Below the pieces are notes generated by a model. The model made no database searches. It saw only the letters and a list, made by a program, of their open reading frames with translations, and was not told the DNA's origin. 64,000 bases of DNA, taken from assembly GCF_014645815.1 (NCBI RefSeq), contig NZ_BMML01000020.1, positions 62,001 to 126,000 on the forward strand, given 5' to 3'. The stretch is from Streptomyces fuscichromogenes. GTDB lineage: Bacteria > Actinomycetota > Actinomycetes > Streptomycetales > Streptomycetaceae. This document shows, piece after piece, positions 16,901-24,464 of this stretch. Both the position numbers and the translations under genes were made by a program. Within the stretch, counting starts at the first letter, position 1. Each line of letters begins with the position of its first letter.

Positions 16901-19322
16901 CGAGACCGACACCACCTACGACGCGAACGGGAACCTCGTATGGCAGCGTGACCCGGACGGCGCCACCGCTTCCTACTACTACGACGACCTCGACCGGCTG
17001 CACCGGCTGGACGCCATCGCCCAGGGCACCACGCTGTACGAGTACGACGAGGTCGGCGACCTCAAGACGCGCACCGACGCGAACAACCACGTCAACGCCT
17101 ACGGCTATGACGACGACCACCGCCTCAACTCGGTCACCGATCCGCTGAACCGGACGACCACCTACTCCTACGACCCCGACGGAAACCAGAACGGCACAAC
17201 CACCCCGCGCGGCACCACCACTCTCACCTACGACGCCCGCAACCTGCTCAGCAAGACCGACTACTCCGACTCCACCCCTGACGTCAGCTACGGCTACGAC
17301 GCCGCCGGCCGGCTCACCTCCCGCGTCAACAGCTCCCTCACCGAGGACTTCGGCTACAACTTCGTCGGCCGGCTCACCAAGAACCGCGGCTTCTCCTACG
17401 CCTACGACGCCGCCGGCCACATGCTCAGCCGCACCCTCGGCGACGGAAACACCATCGGCTACACCTACGACGACGACGGCCGCACCAAGACCATGACGGC
17501 CGACTCCAAGACCACCAGCTACGCCTACGACCCGGCGGGCAACCTCACCACCACCACCCTGCCCAACACAGAGACCGAGACCCGCGCCTACGACTACGGC
17601 GGACACCTGACCGGGGTCACCTCCGCCAAAGCCGGCGCCACCGTCACCAGCACCTCCCTCAGTCTGTCCCCTGGCGGCCTCCCGAACCACGTGAACATCT
17701 CGCGCGCGGGCGTCGGCACCGGCGGCTGGGACCTGACCTACGACGACGCCGGCCGCCTGACCTCCGGCTGCGCCCCGCAACCCACCGACGTGGGCTGCCC
17801 GGCCGCCCGCGCCACCACCTACACCTACGACGAGGTCGGCAACCGTCTCACCTCGACGCTCGGCACGACCAGTACCAGCTACGGCTACGACGACGCCGAT
17901 GAGCTGATGTCCACCACCACCGGCTCCACCACCACCGCCTACTCCTATGACGGCGAGGGCAACCAGACCAAGGCCGGCGCCAACACCTACACCTACGACC
18001 TCGCCGGACAGATCTCCGCCGCCACCATCGCCGGCACCAACTACACCTACACCCACGACGGCGGCGGCAACCAACTCACCACCAGCAAATCAGGCACCGT
18101 CCAGGGCCGCCCCGACTGGGACCTCAACGCCTCGACCCCGCAGCTGGCCACCGAGTACGACAGCACCGGAGCGATCAAGCAGTCCTACCGTTACGACCCC
18201 CTGGGCCAGCCCGCCGCCACCGAGACCACGTCGGGCGCGCTCTTCTACTACCACCACGACACCCAGGGCTCCCCGGTCGACGTCACCGGCAGCACCGGCA
18301 CCCTCTACCAGCGCTGGACCTACGACCCCTACGGCACCCGCACCCTCAACACCGTCACCAGCGGCGCCCCCGCCAGCACCCCGGCCTACACCGGCGCCCG
18401 CTACGAGACCACCACCGGCAACCTCGACCTCCACGCCCGCCAGTACACCACCACAACAGGCCGCTTCAACCGCCCCGACCCCGCCGCCCCCGACCACAAC
18501 AACGCCTACACCTCGGCCTACGCCTACGCCAACGACGCACCCACCCTCTACACCGACCCCAGCGGCCGGACACCCGTCCCTGGCGACAACGGCAACGGCA
18601 AGGTCGACAGCCTCGGCGAAGGCCTGAAGATCTTCGGCGACGGCTTCCTGCAGGGCCTGAAGGCACCCTTCGATTTCCTGAACGACGCCCACGACGCCCT
18701 CACCGGAGCCAACGGCGGCGCCGGAGCCTTCCTCGACAAATACCTCCCCGTCCGCCCCGCCTACCGCCTCTACCGCACCGCGGACATGCTCCGCCAACAA
18801 GGCTGCGACGCACTCGCCGACCAGTATGAGGCTGCGGCGGACGAACTCGCCCAGCAACTGGCGGTAACCGGCATCGGCGGCCTGAGCGGATGGCGCCGAG
18901 AGGCGTATGAGTCCGAGACATCGGTCCTGGGATCCGAAGGGCTGCCGGGTAAGCCCACTAGTGGCGGCTTGTTCTACCACGGATCCGACGTGCAGTCGTT
19001 GGTCGATATCCTCAACAAGGGCTTGGACGCGACTGCGGCTGCTGCAGGTCACACGGATGGACCGGGGGGCTTCTTCATCGCCACCCATTACGCCGATGCG
19101 GAATTCTTCGCCATTCGGAAGGGGAAGGGGCCTGGAATCATCAAGGTCAAGATCACGGACAGTGCGATGAGTAAGCTGGAGGAGGCAGGGGCAGCGACTC
19201 GGAAGATTCCCGAATCTCCCAAGTCGCCAAAATTCGAAGGCTACGAGTTCCATATCCCCGCATCTGCCTTCAATCTCTTCAATAAGCTCAGGCGGGATGG
19301 CGAAATTGACATACGGCCCTGA
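13977..19322 (+). CDS. Secreted Rhs/YD-repeat polymorphic toxin with ART-like C-terminal domain
   Basis: A protein of about 1781 residues. It has a signal peptide (RRPLIVVLTLVLIAIAGVVPAWA), a linker, a DUF6531-like entry motif RADPVNTATGMFYEQLTD (about residue 275), dozens of YD repeats such as YDAAGRLTS that should form the Rhs shell, and the core end TTTGRFNRPDPAAPDHNNAY. After about residue 1650 composition and codon use change and a new domain begins: LFYHGSDVQSLVDILNKGLD, GGFFIATHYADAEFFA, IIKVKITD. The YHG...GL...FF-A pattern resembles ADP-ribosyltransferase-fold toxins, which is tentative. GTG 13977 has AAGGGA seven bases upstream. The 3' end overlaps the candidate immunity gene by 26 bp. 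Confidence 0.88.
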   Translation: MRTQARRPLIVVLTLVLIAIAGVVPAWALPARPAAVSAVAPAKVRTAADLPKPPKAMTLVERRKQVKQSWDDLSPMGKFRNSRGKGLGKPTQKPHSRPQKLPKQGPTAKPSAGSGASALAAATTADPAWVSSTAIAYPDYLSIGGYLQFAAGTTASSYSGLWLYLLDENGNYVYQHEVKKATDNPVGNTPDNGAWCYGWWPADSHPADQCFWWISNKLGGLLQDGKKYYAYIFMTGADGTYSPRGTTSPLVTAFYTPGIPGAQAGICSCYGQAHRADPVNTATGMFYEQLTDAKMTGVGTQVSLDRTYRSDSATSGLLGPGWATPFDSKLTVSSGSVTYQADDGASFVFAQASDGTYTTPAASTAKLAKSGSTYTLTTPDQTKRTFSGSGQLTSVVDKAGQGLALTYSSGKLSSVKDAAGRTTGFTFNADGLLSEMDLPDTTSVSYGYDGGLLTSVTDPAGRTSHYAYYGDKRLSSYTDPAGGTVSNTYYPDGRIKTQTDQNNKTTNFTWDDTDDSSRESYTTAPDGGVWTDLYSGNVLLESIDPYGKTVSYDYDQKLHPVDITDQRGNTTSMTYDSAGHMLSRSAPSSLGYSESWTYDSAGNVKSHTDGRTYTTSYGYNASNQLTSSTDPLNGTTSYTYTAQGALHTVTSPRGNQTTYDYDSAGNRTSVTTPLGEKTTFTYDAAGRVLTMTSPRGNVAGGHPDWYTTHYAYDGRGLLKSVTDPLGHTTGYEYNGAEQLTSIKDNQDNVTRYEYDDAGNLTKTTDALKKSIIRTYDTYGNVTSETDPLQNKTVWNYDKLGRLSSTVSARGNLPGANPALYTTSYEYDDAGNLTKVTDPTGAYVTTEYDAVNRPVKVTDALKKSTLYEYDADDNVTKVTDPYTKTVISAYDKNNRLHTTTDQLTKTTTYDYDADGNMLSTTSPLGNKQSWTYDTDGRLASTTEPRGNVAGATADNYTTWYDYDANGNPKTVWNISGETDTTYDANGNLVWQRDPDGATASYYYDDLDRLHRLDAIAQGTTLYEYDEVGDLKTRTDANNHVNAYGYDDDHRLNSVTDPLNRTTTYSYDPDGNQNGTTTPRGTTTLTYDARNLLSKTDYSDSTPDVSYGYDAAGRLTSRVNSSLTEDFGYNFVGRLTKNRGFSYAYDAAGHMLSRTLGDGNTIGYTYDDDGRTKTMTADSKTTSYAYDPAGNLTTTTLPNTETETRAYDYGGHLTGVTSAKAGATVTSTSLSLSPGGLPNHVNISRAGVGTGGWDLTYDDAGRLTSGCAPQPTDVGCPAARATTYTYDEVGNRLTSTLGTTSTSYGYDDADELMSTTTGSTTTAYSYDGEGNQTKAGANTYTYDLAGQISAATIAGTNYTYTHDGGGNQLTTSKSGTVQGRPDWDLNASTPQLATEYDSTGAIKQSYRYDPLGQPAATETTSGALFYYHHDTQGSPVDVTGSTGTLYQRWTYDPYGTRTLNTVTSGAPASTPAYTGARYETTTGNLDLHARQYTTTTGRFNRPDPAAPDHNNAYTSAYAYANDAPTLYTDPSGRTPVPGDNGNGKVDSLGEGLKIFGDGFLQGLKAPFDFLNDAHDALTGANGGAGAFLDKYLPVRPAYRLYRTADMLRQQGCDALADQYEAAADELAQQLAVTGIGGLSGWRREAYESETSVLGSEGLPGKPTSGGLFYHGSDVQSLVDILNKGLDATAAAAGHTDGPGGFFIATHYADAEFFAIRKGKGPGIIKVKITDSAMSKLEEAGAATRKIPESPKSPKFEGYEFHIPASAFNLFNKLRRDGEIDIRP

Positions 19323-19734
19323 CGACATTGCCGAGCTCGACGTGATGGGTTACCTGCGCAGGAATGAGGGCAAGTTCTTCCGCTCGGGCACCTACGACGC
19401 TGTCGAGCTTGCGGGAATGATCGCCACCGAGGCTCTGATCCTGGGTGCGGAGAACATCCGCATCCAGTCCGACGGGGACTGGCTGACCGTGACTGCAGAT
19501 CGAGACTGGCTGAAACCCTTTGAGCGCGACGCGTTTCAGGCGATCCTGCCGTTCCCGGAAGCCGGTACCAACAGCATGCTGGCCGAGATTCTCGCGGTCG
19601 CCTTCTCGGCTGGCGTGACAACTGGCACAAGCGGCACGTCCGAGGTGGTCAAGGGAGAAGTTGATTTTCCCGGTCGCCCGGTCGACCAGAACACGGCGAG
19701 GGCGGTTTCCTTCATGCGTCGGCGAAGCTCCTAG
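19297..19734 (+). CDS. Candidate immunity protein for the Rhs toxin
   Basis: A 145-residue, probably cytosolic protein beginning MAKLTYGPDDIAELDVMGYLRRNEG. I do not recognise the family. It starts inside the last 26 bases of the Rhs toxin gene, the arrangement usual for an immunity gene co-expressed with its toxin. Like the toxin tail, it is less GC-biased than the Rhs core. It has no signal peptide or membrane segment, which fits neutralising a cytosolic enzyme. The function is inferred from position only; an internal start at 19345 is possible. Confidence 0.65.
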   Translation: MAKLTYGPDDIAELDVMGYLRRNEGKFFRSGTYDAVELAGMIATEALILGAENIRIQSDGDWLTVTADRDWLKPFERDAFQAILPFPEAGTNSMLAEILAVAFSAGVTTGTSGTSEVVKGEVDFPGRPVDQNTARAVSFMRRRSS

Positions 19735-20101
19735 TCCGCGCATGAGTGCCACGCGGTCGCACGGATCGCACAAGGTGCGTGCGACCGTTCGCCCACCTCC
19801 CTGCGAACTGGACCCTGGCTCGAGAGCTATGTGGCGAGGGCGGTCGTCAGTGGACCCTGGAGACGCTGGACCGTGACCCCACCGAACTCCGGGACGCGGT
19901 GAGCCTGCGCACATAGCCGGGACTGGCTGTCGCCTGCAGGAGTTGTCTACGATCAGCGTGAGCGAGACGCCAGTCCCTCTATTGGTGGGAGCCACCGCCC
20001 CTCTGGTGGAGAGGATTCGGCCCATGGCGCACTGTCCTCTCCGCACCATGGAGGGCACCGTCTGTCCATGAGGCCGTGATGAGGGCAACTCACGAATCCG
20101 C
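19735..20101. other. Intergenic, possible gene debris
   Basis: A 367-bp gap between the immunity gene and the end of the TnsB-like gene. The plus strand reads WTLETLDRDPTELRDAVSLRT up to a stop at 19914-19916, which looks like the 3' tail of a lost gene but has no start. A short hairpin CCTCT/AGAGG lies near 20000. No intact gene is seen. Confidence 0.4.
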
Positions 20102-22615
20102 CTACGTAAGGTCGTCGGTGAGCTGCTGCGGGGGCTTGGGCCGGTGCCGTGGACCGTGAAGGTCGCCCAGCTGGTCTCTGTACGGCTGCGCGGCGGCCAC
20201 GACTCTCTTGCCGAGGCCGGTCAGCCGCATCGCGTGTCCCGGCCCGCCGCGGTCCAGGAGCCGCCCGTCGAAGTCCCGTTCCAGTCGGCTGATCTGCAGT
20301 GTGACCGTGGACGGGTCAAGCCCTTCGGCACGGGCGAAGGCCGCGAGGTTGGGGTACTGGACGGCCTCCAGGAACCGGCGCAGTCGGAGGCGTCCGCCGT
20401 AGCTGCCGGCCGCTGGCCGCAGGAGGGCCGGAAGGTGGGCCAGCCTCGTGGCTGCGGCGGCCGTGGTGCGAGGTCGCCCGCGGCGGGAGGGCGGGATCGG
20501 CTTGGCCGGCACGGCCGTCGTCGGGACGCCGAGCTGGTCGGACAGCGGCCGGGCTGCGTCGAGGACCTGGTGGCCGAGTGCGGTGGGCTCCATTGGTCGG
20601 CTCCTCTGGGTGCGCACCAGCAGCGGGCCGCCCATGTCCTCTTCGAGACGAGCGAGGTGATTGGTGACGCTGTGCGAGGACAGGCCGAGCGCCGCGCACG
20701 CGTCGCCGAGCGAGCGGTAGCCGGCGATCTGGAAGAAGGTTCGCAGCCTGCGCAGCTGGTAGTTGTTGTTGAGGGCCGGTTGCAGGACGGCCGGGATGTA
20801 CTCGATGCCGAGGGCGGGGCGGCTGAGGTGCCGGTTGCTCTGCCGTGGGATGTGATGGTGCCGGGCCCAGCGCGCCACCGTCCCCGGTGTCACGCCCAGT
20901 TCCTGGCCGATGTCCTTGAAGGACCGGTGCCGGTCGACGTACTGCGCGTGTAGCCAGTCACGGTCGAGGAGTTCTGCGGGGCAGGATGTGCCGTCGGCCC
21001 GGCGAAGCCGTGTGCCGTGGCGCTGGCTGATCGGGAACTTCTGTGCCGGGGTGTGCTCCCACTGAAGGGTGTGCCAGCGACGGGTGTCGGGGCGGCGGAA
21101 GTAGATGTAGTTGATGTTGTCGGGGTCGACCTGCACGGGCCACAGACCCTTGGCCTTCGGCCCGGTGTACTCGCTGGTCTCGCCCCGGTAGCCGCCCAGA
21201 CCGGGGCCGTTGTAGCGGCACTTGCGGATCTCGACGCCATAGTGGTGGGTCGGCTTCCACTCGGTCTTCAGGAACTCGAAGCCGAGCGCGGGGTCGCGGG
21301 GGACCTCGATGTAGCCAGCGCGGGCGATGCCGTGCTCGAACATGGCCGCCGGCGACAGGTTCAGCCCCGGCACGTGGGCGTCGACGAGTCCCCTATGGGG
21401 CCTCAAGTGATACACGCAGGCCACCCACTCGCGGATGATCGCTTCCAACTCGTGGAGGAAGAAGAATGCCTGGTCCTCCGGCCGCTCGCCCCGCGAGAAC
21501 AGGTCCGGGCCCTTGTAGCCGGGCAAGACCTCCAGCACCCCCTCGCGCACGGTTTTGAAGAATCTCTCCAGCGGTCCCTTGTCCCGGCCCGTTCGTAGGC
21601 GAGCCGGCTGAATGGACAGGCCCAGCCGCTGGCAGACGGAGGTGATGTGCTCGGAGATGTAGGGCTTGCCGTGGTCGACGACGATCGTCTCCGGCACCAG
21701 AGCCGGAGAGGCGACACCGTGCTTCTTGGCCTTCTCCGGCTCCTCCTCGCCCGGTTCGAGTGCCTTCCGCTCGACGAACACCGTGCGGGGAATGCCGTGG
21801 TCGGGCCACACGGCGTGCGCGGGCCAGTCCTTGCCGGCGGGGCGGGGGCGGAAGGTCTGGAACATCACCGCCGCGACATCGATGGACGATGTGGACACCG
21901 GGGTCACCCGAAGTCCCGTGACGCACCGGTCGTACCAGTCCATCGCGACGGTCAGTTCGGCCTGGACCCACTTCATCGTGATCGGGTCCATCGCGAAGAC
22001 GTCCAGGCGCGTGGTGTCCATCAGCAGGTACTCGCCCGGCCTCGTGGGCCGCAGCTTCCCGTACGCGCCCGGCGGCCGGGCAGCGATGTCCCGGTTGCGC
22101 TTCGTACTCAGCCGGAAGGTCGGCAGCCGCCGCTCCAGCTCCTGAAGCCACCGGTACGCCGTCGCGCGACCGGGCAGCTTCACCTCGCCCTCGCCGTGGC
22201 GGGCCTCCAGACGCGGGCCGACCGAGCGGATCACCTTCCCACGGGTGGGCTTCGAGTCCTTCCCATGCTCGGCCAGAATCTCCAGGGCCATCTCCACCCA
22301 CCGCGGATCGGCCCGGCCCAGCCCTCCCATGTCGCCGCTCCTGCGCTCCGGGCCGCCGCGCACGAGCCCGGCCTCCCGGTCGGTGAGGAAGGCGCGCACC
22401 CACCGCTTGATGGTGCGCACGCTCACGCCCAACTCGATGGCCTTCGCCTCGTATCGCTGCAGCTTGGGCACCGTGGCCGCGTACTGCGGCCGGGGCTCGC
22501 CCGGCTCCGCGAGTTCGTCGCTGCCCGACCGGAAGCCGGTCAGAACCTCGTTGACATGGGCGGCTCGCTCCCGAACCTCGGCAAGTTCCTCATCGCTGAG
22601 CTGCGCGAGCAGCAC
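20102..22615 (-). CDS. TnsB/TniA-like DDE transposase with C-terminal LysR-type HTH segments
   Basis: An 837-residue protein of the Tn7/Mu transposase class. It has an HTH (KAIELGVSVRTIKRWVRAFL) and a DDE core with D200 (LLMDTTRLD), D314 (IVVDHGKPY) and E350 (KGPLERFF), giving the DD35E spacing. A Mu-type C-terminal beta region follows (YRGETSEYTGPKAKGLWPVQVDPDNI), then further HTHs. The last part contains two LysR-like winged-helix stretches (GDACAALGLSSHSVTNHLARLEEDMGG and FARAEGLDPSTVTLQISRLERDFDG), an unusual addition. It is paired with the upstream TnsA-like gene. The first codons appear lost or shifted: a better start lies in another frame at 22779. No TnsC-type ATPase follows. Confidence 0.82.
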   Translation of the reverse strand: MLLAQLSDEELAEVRERAAHVNEVLTGFRSGSDELAEPGEPRPQYAATVPKLQRYEAKAIELGVSVRTIKRWVRAFLTDREAGLVRGGPERRSGDMGGLGRADPRWVEMALEILAEHGKDSKPTRGKVIRSVGPRLEARHGEGEVKLPGRATAYRWLQELERRLPTFRLSTKRNRDIAARPPGAYGKLRPTRPGEYLLMDTTRLDVFAMDPITMKWVQAELTVAMDWYDRCVTGLRVTPVSTSSIDVAAVMFQTFRPRPAGKDWPAHAVWPDHGIPRTVFVERKALEPGEEEPEKAKKHGVASPALVPETIVVDHGKPYISEHITSVCQRLGLSIQPARLRTGRDKGPLERFFKTVREGVLEVLPGYKGPDLFSRGERPEDQAFFFLHELEAIIREWVACVYHLRPHRGLVDAHVPGLNLSPAAMFEHGIARAGYIEVPRDPALGFEFLKTEWKPTHHYGVEIRKCRYNGPGLGGYRGETSEYTGPKAKGLWPVQVDPDNINYIYFRRPDTRRWHTLQWEHTPAQKFPISQRHGTRLRRADGTSCPAELLDRDWLHAQYVDRHRSFKDIGQELGVTPGTVARWARHHHIPRQSNRHLSRPALGIEYIPAVLQPALNNNYQLRRLRTFFQIAGYRSLGDACAALGLSSHSVTNHLARLEEDMGGPLLVRTQRSRPMEPTALGHQVLDAARPLSDQLGVPTTAVPAKPIPPSRRGRPRTTAAAATRLAHLPALLRPAAGSYGGRLRLRRFLEAVQYPNLAAFARAEGLDPSTVTLQISRLERDFDGRLLDRGGPGHAMRLTGLGKRVVAAAQPYRDQLGDLHGPRHRPKPPQQLTDDLT

Positions 22616-23640
22616 CGAGGCCGTCTCGCGGTCGTCGTCCGATTCCGGACCCGGCCCGGCCCATCACGGACCAGCACCTCGTTGCCGACCGCCGAGCCGA
22701 ACATCTCCTCCACCACGACGACTTCACCGTCGTACTTCAACCTCGTGCCCACCCCGACACGTACGGCAGCTCCGGTCACATGTCCTCCTCCACCAGTGCT
22801 CGACTTCGTGATCCGGCAGATCTGCTCGATCTGCTCGTCGTCGAGCGCCGACCCGGACTTGGGCTCCTCGACGGGGCGGGGCAGGTCGCGTCGGTCGACG
22901 CCAACCACCGCGGCGCTGCCGTGGCGCAGCACATGGCGCTCGGACAACGGTTCCGTCAGGTCCGTCACGAAGTGCTGGCACCACAACAGCCGCAGCACTG
23001 CGGCCCGCACCCGCCAGTCCGGGTGCTGGGGGAAGGCACGAAACGCATCCCCCAGCGTCGCCCCGTACAGATCCGCCGCGCGGATCTCCGCGAGCAGGCC
23101 CTCGTCGAACAGCCACTCGCGGCGATAGCCCGCGAGGAACCGCAGGTTCTCCAGCTCCGCTTCGGGCGGCTCGGACCACACCTGGAAATCCCAGCCGCGC
23201 GACAGGACGACCTCGCGGGCCCAGCCAAGCGCGAAGTTCACCTTCGGCCGGGTGAGCAGGTGCCGTGGCTTGACGTCCACAACCAGCGGAACGTCCTTCT
23301 CGCGCAGCATCAGGAAGTCGGGCACGTGGCGGCGCCGACGACCGTCGACGGTGGTGGACAGCAGGAACGGCTGGGCGAACACGGCCGTCACGTCCTGGTC
23401 GAAGTCGGCGTAGAGCAGCCGCGTCAGCTCAAGCCGGGACTCGTAGACGACGTGGCCGCGCATGGTGGACGACCAATACGTGCCGGAATAGTGCTTCTGC
23501 CCGTACCGCCAGCGGAACGTACGCCACGGCATCGACGACTCGAACACGTCGACGCCCGTGTCCGACCAGACCAGGTCCTCGTCGATCTCCCCGTCTGTGC
23601 GACGGAGACTCATCGAGACTTCGCCGACCACACACGACAT
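22540..23640 (-). CDS. TnsA-like heteromeric transposase endonuclease subunit
   Basis: A 366-residue frame whose N-terminal half is a restriction-endonuclease-fold TnsA domain. E67 lies in YESRLEL, D108 in HVPDFLML and K124 in VVDVKPRHLL, the E-D-xK set that cuts 5' ends in Tn7-like cut-and-paste transposition. A C-terminal helical region follows (about 130-280). The last 80 or so residues probably belong to the next gene: after a GGAGGAGG ribosome site, GTG 22779 opens VTGAAVRVGVGTRLKYDG in this same frame, while an ATGTGA stop/start overlap exists in another frame. So the true stop of tnsA may be at 22776, with a frameshift. ATG 23640 is used as start; ATG 23613 is possible. Confidence 0.8.
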   Translation of the reverse strand: MSCVVGEVSMSLRRTDGEIDEDLVWSDTGVDVFESSMPWRTFRWRYGQKHYSGTYWSSTMRGHVVYESRLELTRLLYADFDQDVTAVFAQPFLLSTTVDGRRRRHVPDFLMLREKDVPLVVDVKPRHLLTRPKVNFALGWAREVVLSRGWDFQVWSEPPEAELENLRFLAGYRREWLFDEGLLAEIRAADLYGATLGDAFRAFPQHPDWRVRAAVLRLLWCQHFVTDLTEPLSERHVLRHGSAAVVGVDRRDLPRPVEEPKSGSALDDEQIEQICRITKSSTGGGGHVTGAAVRVGVGTRLKYDGEVVVVEEMFGSAVGNEVLVRDGPGRVRNRTTTARRPRCCSRSSAMRNLPRFGSEPPMSTRF

Positions 23641-24464
23641 ACCCCACCCCCAAGCAGCGCCAGCGGGGAGACGGACATCCCGGTCTCGATCAGCTGCGAC
23701 ATCTCCACGATCAGGTTGGAGAGGACCGCTGCATAGATCGAGACCGGGAACAGCACTACGACGAGTGAACGATCAGACGACAGTTCGTCTCACCGCGCTG
23801 TCCCTTGGGCCGGACAAAGGCCACGGTCAACGGGAAAGGGACACGCGAAATGCGAACCTACATGTCGCCCCGTCCCCGGCGGTTCGCTATCGCCTCCTCC
23901 ACCAGGCGCACGCCGCGGGCGGCCGATCGCATCTCTGGTCAGATCCGCGACGATGGCGGTGATGCCATCCCCGGTGAGGCCGTGATCCGGCATCTCCACG
24001 AGCTCGGCCCGGACCGTCTTCCCTATCTCCGCCCGCAGGGCTTCGAGTATTTCGGCGTCGGGTTCCGGCGCCTGCCCGGACTCGTCCGCGAGGGCCTCCG
24101 CGGGGCCCGCACCTCGCCCCACCACCCGCCCACGCGCCCGCCACCCCCGCCCGGCGCACCGCCCGCCAGGCTCGCCCCGCCGGCCGCCCCTGCGAGGACG
24201 CCGCGGGCCAGCGCCCGTTGCCGCGGCGGCACCGGACCGGCGACCGCCCCACGGTGCGGACTCCACCGTGACGTCACAGGCGAACTCCCGCATCGGGACG
24301 GCGCGGTCAGCCCCGGCCGCGCGGCCGGCGGCCTGCCCGCAGCGCGCGGTCAGGACTCGAAATGGCAGGTCCCGGTCAAAGTCGGCCCAAGTTCCCGGAC
24401 CCGCCCTCCCGTCCGTGATCGGGTCCCAGCGACGGCCTTACGAAAGCCCGTTTGGGAGGATCCG
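23641..24464. other. 824-bp region between the Tn7-like pair and the BNR gene
   Basis: No gene is confidently supported. The part next to tnsA holds a perfect 13-bp inverted repeat (CCCGGTCTCGATC at 23679-23691, complement at 23736-23748). It also holds a 48-codon minus-strand frame (23610-23756) reading VLFPVSIYAAVLSNLIVEMS that overlaps the start of tnsA. A minus-strand frame at 23790-24293 contains a plausible-looking segment (EILEALRAEIGKTVRAELVEM) but is otherwise arginine/glycine-rich. The element end and the BNR promoter must lie here. Confidence 0.4.

Noticed and set aside
15741..18074. A 777-codon antisense frame within the Rhs gene
   Set aside because: It is Val/Gly-rich monotony mirroring the YD repeats on the other strand, with no start context or domain.
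23790..24293. 167-codon minus-strand frame next to the BNR gene
   Set aside because: A short segment looks protein-like, but most of it is low-complexity Arg/Gly and no ribosome site is evident; it may be debris.
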